From positions 1 to 30,505 of the forward strand of contig DJEE01000138.1 of assembly GCA_002431805.1 (NCBI GenBank): a stretch of DNA of 30,505 nt, in the 5' to 3' direction. Of the stretch, positions 24,098 to 30,505 are shown in pieces. The position numbers and the translations under genes are program-made. Origin of the DNA: Eggerthellaceae bacterium UBA5906 (GTDB taxonomy: Bacteria > Actinomycetota > Coriobacteriia > Coriobacteriales > Eggerthellaceae). A model generated the notes under the pieces. That model searched no databases. It saw only the letters and a program-made list of their open reading frames with translations, and was not told where the DNA came from. Each line of letters opens with the position of its first letter. The stretch's first letter is position 1.

Positions 24098-25498
24098 CTA
24101 CACCTCTAGGTGCTTGAACGCCTCGGGCACTTCCTTGTAGCCCTTCGATTTCACCGCACCGATAATCAGACCGATAATCAGCCACACAATGCCGACGATG
24201 TACGTCATTGTTTCGAAGCCGGTGAACACGTACACCAAAATGGCGATGCCAATCCAGGGGCAAATCAGGTACTTCACGATGTCACCGAAGGAGTTGCGCT
24301 GCTTTTCGCGGATAAAGAAGAACAGGAACACGGCGAAGTTCAGCAGAATGAACGAAGCCAGGGCGCCGAAGTTCACCAGGCCCGCCAGCTCGGTCATCTT
24401 GTCGCCCATGGGAATGGACAGGCACAGGGTGATAACGCCCAGGAACACGGCCGAGAACCAGGGGGTTTGGTACTTCGGATGCACCTTGCCGAACACCTTC
24501 GGGATAACGCCGTCGCGGCCCATGGAGTACAGCAAGCGCGAGGAGGCCATCTGCGCGTTCATGATGTTGGCAATGCCGATTGCAACGATGTTGATGACGA
24601 GCATGATCTTGTAGAACACCGGGCCGCCCACCAGCATGACGGAATCGAAGAAGCCCATGTCGGGGTCGGTGTTGGCCCAGTCAGGCTGCACGATGGCGGC
24701 GATGTAGGTTTGCGCGACGAACACGACGATGATGGCGCACAGCGCGATGATGATGCCGCGGCCGATGTTCTTTTCGGGTTCGCGGGTTTCCTCGGCCAGC
24801 GTGGACATGCCGTCGAAGCCCAGGAACGAAAGCGCCGCAAGCGAGATGCCGGAAGCGATGAAGTGCGCGTCAACCTGGCCTTCCTGGTAAATCGGGTCGA
24901 GCACGAAGCCGCCGGCTCCGCCGCCGCCCAAAACGAAGTTGCAACCAAGAGCGATGAACGCGATAACGGCCAGAACCTCAATGACGAAGATGATCCAGTC
25001 AACACCGCGGCTCATGGAGATGCCGCGGATGTTCACGAACGTGTTGAACGCGATAAACACCACGGCCCACAGCCACGCCGGGCTATTCGGGACAAGCGCG
25101 GTGCCCCAGTTCATCACCATGACGATGAGCAGGGACGGGACCAAAATATAGTCCAGCAGGATGAGCCAGCCCGCAATAAAGCCAACGTGCGGGTTGATAC
25201 CGCGCTGCACGTACGAGTACACGGAGCCGGCAATGGGGAAGCGGCTGGACATGCGCAGGTAGCTGAGCGCAGTGAACATAATGGCCACGAAGCCGATGAT
25301 GTACACCAGCGGCGTCATGCCGTGGCTGTTCTGTTGGATAGAACCGAAGATAGATTGCGGTGCGATGATAACCATGAACAGCACGCCGTACATCACGACG
25401 TCCCACAGGCCCATCCCGCGGCGCAGTTCCTGCTTGTAGCCGAACTGCTCGATGTTATCCCCGGCACTACCCTTCGCCGGGGAAGTTTGTGCTGCCAT
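24098..25498 (-). CDS. APC-superfamily amino acid/amine permease
   Basis: The 466-residue protein has about 12 membrane segments. The N-terminus is soluble (AAQTSPAKGSAGDNIEQFGYKQELRR) followed by GLWDVVMYGVLFMVIIAPQSIFGSI, the TM1 region. AGSVYSYVQRGINPHVGFIAGW in TM3 and SFLGFDGMSTLAEETREPEKNIGRG in TM6-7 are diagnostic for amino-acid permeases of the APC family (PuuP/YveA-like). ATG 25498 is preceded by AAGGAAAGGGA; upstream codons to 25588 are rejected because they run through a dyad-rich leader. A formamidase gene lies 141 bp upstream on the same strand, so the two may be linked, for instance import of an amide or amine. The substrate is unknown. Confidence 0.87.
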   Translation of the reverse strand: MAAQTSPAKGSAGDNIEQFGYKQELRRGMGLWDVVMYGVLFMVIIAPQSIFGSIQQNSHGMTPLVYIIGFVAIMFTALSYLRMSSRFPIAGSVYSYVQRGINPHVGFIAGWLILLDYILVPSLLIVMVMNWGTALVPNSPAWLWAVVFIAFNTFVNIRGISMSRGVDWIIFVIEVLAVIAFIALGCNFVLGGGGAGGFVLDPIYQEGQVDAHFIASGISLAALSFLGFDGMSTLAEETREPEKNIGRGIIIALCAIIVVFVAQTYIAAIVQPDWANTDPDMGFFDSVMLVGGPVFYKIMLVINIVAIGIANIMNAQMASSRLLYSMGRDGVIPKVFGKVHPKYQTPWFSAVFLGVITLCLSIPMGDKMTELAGLVNFGALASFILLNFAVFLFFFIREKQRNSFGDIVKYLICPWIGIAILVYVFTGFETMTYIVGIVWLIIGLIIGAVKSKGYKEVPEAFKHLEV

Positions 25499-25529
25499 TC
25501 CCTTTCCTTTCTTTGTACGCAGAAATAGG

Positions 25530-25572
25530 CATTGCGCAGGGCCAAAAGCGCAATTTCCGGCTCTGCGCAATG
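25530..25572 (-). promoter_or_regulatory. Dyad cluster in the permease leader
   Basis: A 10-bp perfect inverted repeat CATTGCGCAG/CTGCGCAATG (25530-25539/25563-25572) encloses a third copy of the half-site (GCGCAAT, 25548-25554). It lies between 30 and 75 bases before the permease start. It could be a regulator-binding site or a leader hairpin. Confidence 0.5.
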
Positions 25573-25639
25573 AAGCGTACTTTAGCACGTTAAAGCACTA
25601 GAGCACACGAGATGTTACAAATGTTGTTGTAATTAGCGC

Positions 25640-26551
25640 CTACGGTTGCGGCACCAACGCAGGGAACTGCGTCAACTTCGGGGTGCCGATGCGCAGCGAG
25701 AGCTCCACTTCGCACGGCTCACAGCCCTGGCTGATTTCCACATCGCTTTGCACCGACATGTACATGTACGTTTCAACGGCGTCCCAACCGGTGATGCGCA
25801 TAAGCAGGCGTTGCAGCTCTTTCGAGGCGTTCATCAGGGCTTCCTCGTAATGCGGGGCACAGGCGTTCACGTACCACTTGCCTTCAGGTCCAAACGTTTC
25901 CAGCACGGGCCAGTTCAGCTCGAAGCTTTTCACCAGCTGCACGCGCACAGTGATTTCGGCCGGAATCTCGATGCCGGTGCCGCACAGCTCGGCGTCGCCC
26001 ATGGTGGCGTGCACGTCGCCCATCTGCAGCAGCGCGCCGGGAACGCGCACGGGCAGATACAGGCGCGTGCCCTTGGTGATTTTCTTGTTGTCCATGTTGC
26101 CGCCGTGGCTGCCTACGAAGCCGTCGATGACGTCCGGGCCGTCGGGCGCGGTGCCAATGACGCCAATCATGGGATTAACGGGGAAGCTGACCTGGTTAAA
26201 CGTTGCCATGCCATCGTGGATGGGAATTTTTTTGGTGCGGTAATCCGTGGTTTCGAACAGCGGGCCGCAGTGGTCGTCGGTGGCAATGGTGCCCTCGTCG
26301 GCAACCTTCACGTCGTAGATGTCCACCACCAGCACGTCACCGGGCTCAGCGCCCTCAACGTACACGGGGCCGGCGGCGGGGTTGGCAAAACCGTACGTGT
26401 AGTCCAAGTCGGCCATGGTAGTGTTTTCATCGGGGATGCGGTTGCTGAAGCAGTCGAGCGTGTTGAATTGCAGCACCTCGCCCGGCTTGGCCGTAGCGCA
26501 GGGCTTGTTGTCCTTCGAGAATGCATAAACCTGATCAGTGATAATTTGCAT
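25640..26551 (-). CDS. Formamidase/acetamidase family amidohydrolase
   Basis: The 303-residue protein matches the FmdA/AmdA fold family. GFANPAAGPVYVEGAEPGDVLVVDIYDV is the typical N-terminal signature, GGNMDNKKITKGTRLYLPV and GALLQMGDVHATMGDAELCGTGIE are the metal/active-site segments. Members hydrolyse formamide, acetamide or related short amides to the acid and ammonia. The ATG at 26551 (MQIITDQVYAF) has AAGAGGGG four bases upstream. It lies between the yedF/DUF3343 pair and the APC permease on one strand. The actual amide is not known; ammonia release fits the nitrogen-oriented neighbourhood. Confidence 0.88.
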   Translation of the reverse strand: MQIITDQVYAFSKDNKPCATAKPGEVLQFNTLDCFSNRIPDENTTMADLDYTYGFANPAAGPVYVEGAEPGDVLVVDIYDVKVADEGTIATDDHCGPLFETTDYRTKKIPIHDGMATFNQVSFPVNPMIGVIGTAPDGPDVIDGFVGSHGGNMDNKKITKGTRLYLPVRVPGALLQMGDVHATMGDAELCGTGIEIPAEITVRVQLVKSFELNWPVLETFGPEGKWYVNACAPHYEEALMNASKELQRLLMRITGWDAVETYMYMSVQSDVEISQGCEPCEVELSLRIGTPKLTQFPALVPQP

Positions 26552-26714
26552 GGTTCCCCTCTTCTTGCGGTAACGAACGCGGCTAGTTGCCGTTTCGAGC
26601 GATTGTACGCCAACGATTGGCGCCACGCCACGGAAAGGGGGTACCCCATGCCCTATTTGGACCGCGGGCGCTGCAAAACCATGCACGGAAGCAGGGGGGC
26701 TAGCCGCCACTGCG

Positions 26715-26954
26715 CTACAGGTCCAACTCGACCGCCTGTTCCAGCTCAATGTCGCTACGTTGCGCCAAGGCTTCCAGCTGAGCTGGCGCAGCCCCCGGCT
26801 CCAACCACGCCATGCCGCATCCGGCAGACAACTGCCGGGGAATGGGCGCAAGGCGGCCGCGCAGCCCTTCGCGCACGGCCGCCTGCTTGAAGGCAAGCGC
26901 ATCGGTGGTGGTATGAAACGACGCCACCGCCGTTTTCACCTTCTGTCGCGCCAT
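26715..26954 (-). CDS. DUF3343 protein (putative Se/S carrier-like)
   Basis: The 79-residue protein carries SFHTTTDALAFKQAA, IPRQLSAGCGMAW and a single conserved Cys46, the DUF3343 pattern. Such proteins recur beside yedF/yedE genes and are thought to pass sulfur or selenium. Its start is three bases after the yedF stop, so translation is probably coupled. It follows yedE and yedF on one strand. The direct partner is unknown. Confidence 0.85.
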   Translation of the reverse strand: MARQKVKTAVASFHTTTDALAFKQAAVREGLRGRLAPIPRQLSAGCGMAWLEPGAAPAQLEALAQRSDIELEQAVELDL

Positions 26955-26957
26955 GGC

Positions 26958-27164
26958 TTACGCGATGTCGATCACGTAATCGTCGCCCACGCGCTGCGCG
27001 GTGGCCGTGCGCTTGCGCTTCTTGGCCAGCGAGCACACGTTGTCGCGCGCCACGGTGTTGCTTACCGTCACCTTAAGGGGCTGCGAGCCGTTTTGCTTCA
27101 TGGCGTTCATGGTTAGGATGACCGGTTCTGGGCAAGAAAGCCCACGAGCGTCAACTTCGATCAT
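26958..27164 (-). CDS. yedF: TusA/SirA/YedF-type sulfur (selenium) carrier, short form
   Basis: The 68-residue protein starts MIEVDARGLSCPEPVI with the CPxP motif (Cys11), the reactive cysteine of the TusA/YedF family. The start at 27164 has AAAGGA before it. Selenium-cluster YedF proteins usually carry a second, DsrE-like domain of about 100 residues; here it is absent and the DUF3343 gene follows directly. It probably takes sulfur or selenium delivered by the upstream YedE-type channel. Whether Se or S is used cannot be told from the sequence. Confidence 0.87.
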   Translation of the reverse strand: MIEVDARGLSCPEPVILTMNAMKQNGSQPLKVTVSNTVARDNVCSLAKKRKRTATAQRVGDDYVIDIA

Positions 27165-27302
27165 TAGGTGTCCTTTCGTGTTGATGACATGGGGAAATGT
27201 GAGGTTCTGATCGCCTGCGCGCCTCTTGCGGCGCGCGCCATATTGCGCATATCGCGCGCTGAGCACGCGGCGGCAAGACCGACTGCAGGCGTGTAAGGCT
27301 GC
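27165..27302 (-). other. Gap between yedE and yedF
   Basis: No gene is seen. A GC-only hairpin GCGCGCC/GGCGCGC (27217-27223/27230-27236) without a U tract lies here and may act as an attenuating or stabilising structure between the two genes. Confidence 0.35.
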
Positions 27303-28400
27303 CTACGCGCTTTTCTGCTTGCGAATATTCGCGATGGCGATAACGAACAGCACCACAATGCAGCACACCAGCACAATCTGGCCCGCTACGCTCGGACCGC
27401 CCAAAACGGCGGCCTTCTCGGCGGTGGCTGCAGAAGCGGCAGCGCCAGCCAACCCGAAGTTATGCGCGAACGCAGCGCCCACCAGCATGCCAACAAATGT
27501 AACGGCGGCATCGCAGGAGCCTTGGCCCGCCAGCGTCATCTGGCGCAGTGGGCAGCCGCCGGCCAACGTGGCGCCAAAGCCCACGGCGTACAAGCCCAAA
27601 ATGTTCCACAGCTGCTGAGAGTGAGCAATGGGCTGTCCGTCAAAGCTGAGCTTGAAACCGCCCGTTGCCAGGTTAAACACCAGCATCACCACAAACAGGC
27701 CAAGAATAGGAAGCAGCAGGTCAAAGTCGCGCATCAAGAAGATGTTGCGGATGGAACCGGCAAAGCAGATGCGCACCTTCTGCGCCAGGGCACCCACAAT
27801 CAGGGCAACCACCAGGGCAATCAGCACCGGCGCATGTTTGGAACCGGGGCCCGACTGGCTTACGGCAAACACGCCAGCAAACACGCTGACGCACAGGCCG
27901 ATAATCAGCAGCACAGGCAGCACCGCGCCAGCCGTCTTGTTCGTGTCGTGCTCGCGACCCAGCGAGTAACCCTTCTTCAGAAAAAACGTGCCCGTGGCCA
28001 CGCCCAGCACAAAGCCGATAAGGCCAACCCACGCGTTCAGGTCGCCGCCGGCCATGCGAAGCACCATGCGCAGCGGGCAACCCAGGAAGATAAGCGCGCC
28101 AATCATCATAATGAAGCCCAGCACAAAACGCGTCATGGGCGAAGAGCCAGCGGTGGAGCGATACTCGCGCGTGGCCAGGGCAATCAGAAACGAGCCAACC
28201 ACCAATCCCACGATTTCGGGACGGAAATACTGCACGGTTTCAGTGGTTTGCAGCTTCAGCGAGCCAGCCATGTCGCGAATGAAGCACGCGGCACACATAG
28301 CCATGTTGCCAGGGTTGCCAAAATACGCCAGCAGCGCCATGCCCACGCCAACCAGCACACCTACCAGGGCCAAGCCCTTTTTACTGTTGAGGAAGTCCAA
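27303..28400 (-). CDS. yedE: YeeE/YedE-family sulfur/selenium transporter
   Basis: The 365-residue protein has about nine to ten membrane segments. LGCPLRMVLRM (first half) and AGGCPLRQMTLAGQG (second half) are the paired GCPLR signatures of YeeE/YedE channels that carry thiosulfate or a selenium compound; CAACFIRDM near residue 35 and ICFAGSIRN in the middle add the cysteine pattern of the selenium-linked YedE group. The start is a TTG at 28400 with GAAAGGGA five bases upstream. The frame stays open to 28820 but those codons overlap hairpins and promoter elements. It is followed by yedF and DUF3343, the usual company. Confidence 0.88.
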   Translation of the reverse strand: MDFLNSKKGLALVGVLVGVGMALLAYFGNPGNMAMCAACFIRDMAGSLKLQTTETVQYFRPEIVGLVVGSFLIALATREYRSTAGSSPMTRFVLGFIMMIGALIFLGCPLRMVLRMAGGDLNAWVGLIGFVLGVATGTFFLKKGYSLGREHDTNKTAGAVLPVLLIIGLCVSVFAGVFAVSQSGPGSKHAPVLIALVVALIVGALAQKVRICFAGSIRNIFLMRDFDLLLPILGLFVVMLVFNLATGGFKLSFDGQPIAHSQQLWNILGLYAVGFGATLAGGCPLRQMTLAGQGSCDAAVTFVGMLVGAAFAHNFGLAGAAASAATAEKAAVLGGPSVAGQIVLVCCIVVLFVIAIANIRKQKSA

Positions 28401-28646
28401 GGAAGTCCCTTTCGTCTTACATTTTGAGAAACCGGCATTAGCTCTCCGTCGCGCATGCGCAAACGCGGGCCCGCAAGCCCGACGAAACACGAGGCAGAAT
28501 TGTTTCAGCGAAACGCTATTCGAAATGGAAAGCAATGCGAAAACCCGCAACCATTGCGGGAGCAAGCGGCGCTCAGCAGAATGCACCACCAAGGGCGAAA
28601 GCCCCTTTGCAGAAGCGGCAACGCAAGCAGAAATGGCGTTAACCGG
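28401..28646 (-). promoter_or_regulatory. Roughly 245-nt structured 5' leader of yedE
   Basis: The leader contains a 7-bp perfect hairpin CCCGCAA/TTGCGGG (28544-28550/28554-28560), AAGGGC/GCCC-C-TT (28591-28607), a stacked AGCG/CGCT hairpin (28507-28517), and palindromes GCGCATGCGC (28451-28460) and GCGGGCCCGC (28465-28474). No protein gene is credible here. It looks like a cis-acting RNA, but I know no matching family. Confidence 0.4.
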
Positions 28647-28652
28647 ATAGCA

Positions 28653-28682
28653 ATTGTAGCTACCCGGCAACCAAGGTGGCAA
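28653..28682 (-). promoter_or_regulatory. Putative promoter of yedE
   Basis: Minus-strand TTGCCA (28677-28682), an 18-bp spacer, TACAAT (28653-28658). Confidence 0.5.
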
Positions 28683-28691
28683 CAGAAATCG

Positions 28692-28713
28692 CCGCTCAAT
28701 CTTTATTGAGCGG
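28692..28713. other. Perfect 9-bp hairpin between yedE and tRNA-fMet
   Basis: CCGCTCAAT/ATTGAGCGG (28692-28700/28705-28713) with a CTTT loop. It lacks a U tract on either strand and sits just upstream of the yedE promoter, so it may be an operator. Confidence 0.45.
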
Positions 28714-28765
28714 TAGACGGCAGGCGAGCAGCAATGTGACGATTTTGTGACAGAACAGGTTTTAC

Positions 28766-28794
28766 TTGCGAAATGCGTGGGTGGCGCGTATAGT
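28766..28794 (+). promoter_or_regulatory. Promoter of initiator tRNA-Met
   Basis: TTGCGA (28766-28771), a 17-bp spacer, TATAGT (28789-28794). It has the same -35 hexamer and spacing as the tRNA-Thr promoter. Confidence 0.78.
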
Positions 28795-28850
28795 TCTTTC
28801 TTGCAGCTTTTCCGATGCACTTAACAACTTCGAAAAAGCGGGTCGCATAT

Positions 28851-28927
28851 TGCGGGGTGGAGCAGTCTGGTAGCTCGCCGGGCTCATAACCCGGAGGTCG
28901 TTGGTTCAAATCCAGCCCCCGCGACCA
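28851..28927 (+). tRNA. Initiator tRNA-fMet (anticodon CAT)
   Basis: The 77-nt cloverleaf has encoded CCA. Anticodon loop CTCATAA is held by a stem with three G-C pairs (GGG/CCC) next to the loop, and the first acceptor pair is a weak T-G, both initiator features. D-arm AGCAGTCTGGTAGCTCG and T-arm TTGGTTCAAATCCA agree. Confidence 0.96.
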
Positions 28928-28934
28928 AATGTTC

Positions 28935-28958
28935 AAGCCGCCTTCGGGCGGCTTTTTT
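28935..28958 (+). terminator. Rho-independent terminator after tRNA-fMet
   Basis: AAGCCGCC/GGCGGCTT with a TTCG tetraloop (28935-28954), then a T run. Confidence 0.94.
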
Positions 28959-29018
28959 GTTATAGATAGCGAGACTTCACAATAGACCAAGCTCAACCCT
29001 ATCCACTGGAGGTAGCCA

Positions 29019-30462
29019 ATGCAGCAACCCGTAGCCTCAAACGATATTGAAGCCTTCTGCTCGATTAAAGAGAATCAATATTTCGATCGAAAAAGCGCTC
29101 GAAAAGACAGCAAAGAAATCGCAAAGCACTTGAGCGCTTTCGCCAACGCCTCTGGCGGCAAATTGGTAATCGGCATCGAGGACAACGGGGAAATCACCGG
29201 ATTCAAGCGCAACGGAGCACGCGACATCGAGGACTTTGAACAGGCACCTTTAACCACCTGCGTTCCAAGTCCCATTGTTAGCAAGGAGAGAATTCCTGTA
29301 GTCAATTCATCCGGCGAAAGCGATTTCATCCTCGTTCTTGATGTGGAGGCGTCGCCAAATCACGTTATCTCACGCTTCAGTGACAAAGAAGTCTTTCTTC
29401 GACAAAACGACGAAAGCGTTAAACTCAACCGGGAACAGGTATTATCTCTCGAATACGACAAAAATCAACGAGTCTTTGAGGATGAGCTCGTTCAGGATTC
29501 TTCTATCGAAGATATTAACCACGAAGTTTTCGAACGCTACAAGAAATTGCTCGGAACTGAAGCTTCAGATGAGCAAGTGTTAAGAAGCCGCCGCTTTATG
29601 CGCGATGGCAAACTAACGGTTGCCGGCACACTCCTATTCGCCAACGACCCATCCGTCATGCTACCTCAAGCACGCGTTCGTGTTTTGCGATACGACGGAA
29701 CAAAAAATGGAAACCGGAGAGCGGCTTAACGTCACCAAAGAACGAACATTTTGCGGGCCGTTACCACAGGTAATCCAAGACGCATACACATTGATCACGA
29801 GCATGCTTCGCGAGTTTCAATTCCTTGGCCCAAATGGAAAGTTTCAAACGGTACCTGAATACCCCGAATTCGCATGGTTTGAGGGCCTTGTCAATGCTGT
29901 AGCACATCGCGATTACGCATTTCGCGGTGATTATATCCGCGTTTCCATGTTTGACGATCGTCTTGAAATCGTCAGCCCAGGTCGACTCCCCAACATCGTA
30001 ACACTAGACAATATGAAAACGACCCGCTATTCGCGCAACCCTCGAATAGCACGAACGCTTGTCGAGTTCGGCTGGGTAAGAGAGCTCAACGAAGGCGTTC
30101 AACGCATCTATAGCGAAATGCAAAGGATGTTTCTCAACGACCCTATTTATTCGGAACCAGACAATGCCAGAGTCCAGCTAACACTCGAAAACAATATCGT
30201 TGCCAGAACGATAAGGCGAACAGAAGCCCTTGAGGGCAAGCTGTCAAAAAGCATCATCGAGTCTCTTGACGAATACGAGACCGCCGCCGTTCGCCTCGCA
30301 TTTGCCAACGAGAAAGTAACAGCGAAGGAACTTGCGGCGCACATCAATCGCAGCCAGAAAACAGCGAGACGTACGCTCAAAGAACTCGCAGAAGGCAAAA
30401 GCATACTCGAATGGCACGGGTCGTCCTTTAATGATCCCGGCCAATTCTATACACTGAAATAG
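29019..30462 (+). pseudogene. AlbA_2 (Schlafen-type)/HATPase_c_4 protein, frameshifted
   Basis: Two reading frames together make one family member of about 480 residues. The first (29019-29729) carries the AlbA_2 domain: FDRKSARKDSKEIAKHLSAFANASGGKLVIGIEDNGEITGF. The second (from METGERLNV at 29707 to 30462) carries NAVAHRDYAFRGDYIRVSMFDDRLEIVSPGRLP, the HATPase_c_4 part of RecG-like regulators, and a C-terminal winged helix (VTAKELAAHINRSQKTARRTLKEL). They join at an A6 run; removing one A gives a continuous GTKMETGERL. Such proteins are DNA-binding regulators or defence-linked factors. GGAGG precedes the ATG. Sequence is visibly richer in A/T than the rest of the window, hinting at transfer next to the tRNA. 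Confidence 0.8.
29702..29707 (+). other. A6 homopolymer at the frame break
   Basis: Six A residues precede TGG. Five would restore the frame. This could be a true mutation, polymerase slippage or an assembly error. Confidence 0.75.
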
Positions 30463-30480
30463 CATTTCCGCGTACCATGC

Positions 30481-30505
30481 TTGTCCGACCTTTGTCCGAC
30501 CTTTG
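30481..30505. repeat. Tandem 11-bp repeat running off the window end
   Basis: TTGTCCGACCT occurs at 30481-30491 and 30492-30502 and begins again at 30503. How far the array extends is not visible. Confidence 0.7.

Noticed and set aside
28401..28820. N-terminal extension of YedE by 140 codons
   Set aside because: The extra residues resemble no YedE, run through promoter elements and hairpins, and the TTG at 28400 has a good ribosome site.
28703..28996. 97-codon frame with GLDLNQRPPGYEPGELP
   Set aside because: Antisense translation of tRNA-fMet, a frequent false protein in databases.
1..30505. CRISPR array, integron attC sites, prophage or IS element
   Set aside because: No regularly spaced direct repeats, no integrase, transposase or phage genes. 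The two 155-bp elements lack attC core sites and flank no cassette-like genes.

Overview
The window reads as a chromosomal segment of a moderately GC-rich anaerobic actinobacterium, most likely Coriobacteriia/Eggerthellaceae (Slackia, Eggerthella or Adlercreutzia-like). This rests on the mix of arginine deiminase plus antiporter, hyp hydrogenase maturation, a YedE/YedF/DUF3343 set, LCP and MurT/GatD cell-wall genes, and many amino-acid and organic-acid carriers. The genus is an inference. No phage, IS element, CRISPR array or rRNA is visible.

Left part (1-9880): the 3' end of arginine deiminase (arcA) and an arginine/ornithine-type antiporter (arcD) lie on the plus strand, each closed by a strong terminator, followed by a REP-like palindrome. 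On the minus strand come a TetR regulator and two paralogous MHS-family MFS carriers with complex leaders. They are followed by an unrecognised 195-aa protein, an EamA/DMT exporter with a structured leader, and an isolated, strongly expressed-looking amidinotransferase of the arginine:glycine amidinotransferase family. The amidinotransferase is preceded by a long AT-rich control region. Arginine use links arcA, arcD and the amidinotransferase.

Middle (9880-16850): hypF-hypC-hypD (NiFe-hydrogenase cyanide-ligand assembly, without hypE), glucose-6-phosphate isomerase and L-lactate dehydrogenase, all on the minus strand.

Right-middle (16920-23540): a TraX-family membrane protein (+), an LCP-family cell-wall ligase (-), an ArsB/NhaD-type ion transporter (-) and a MurT-GatD fusion (+) for lipid II amidation. 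Two copies of a roughly 155-bp intergenic element sit directly after the stop codons of the LCP and ion-transporter genes. They share their outer arms, while their unlike central sequences still fold into hairpins. This is the most unusual signal in the window.

Right end (23560-30505): tRNA-Thr(CGT); an APC permease and a formamidase/acetamidase; a selenium/sulfur-type trio yedE, a short yedF/tusA and DUF3343; initiator tRNA-Met; and an AT-richer AlbA_2/HATPase gene broken by a one-base frameshift at an A6 run. Promoter, terminator and RNA-structure calls are by eye; no folding or database search was run.
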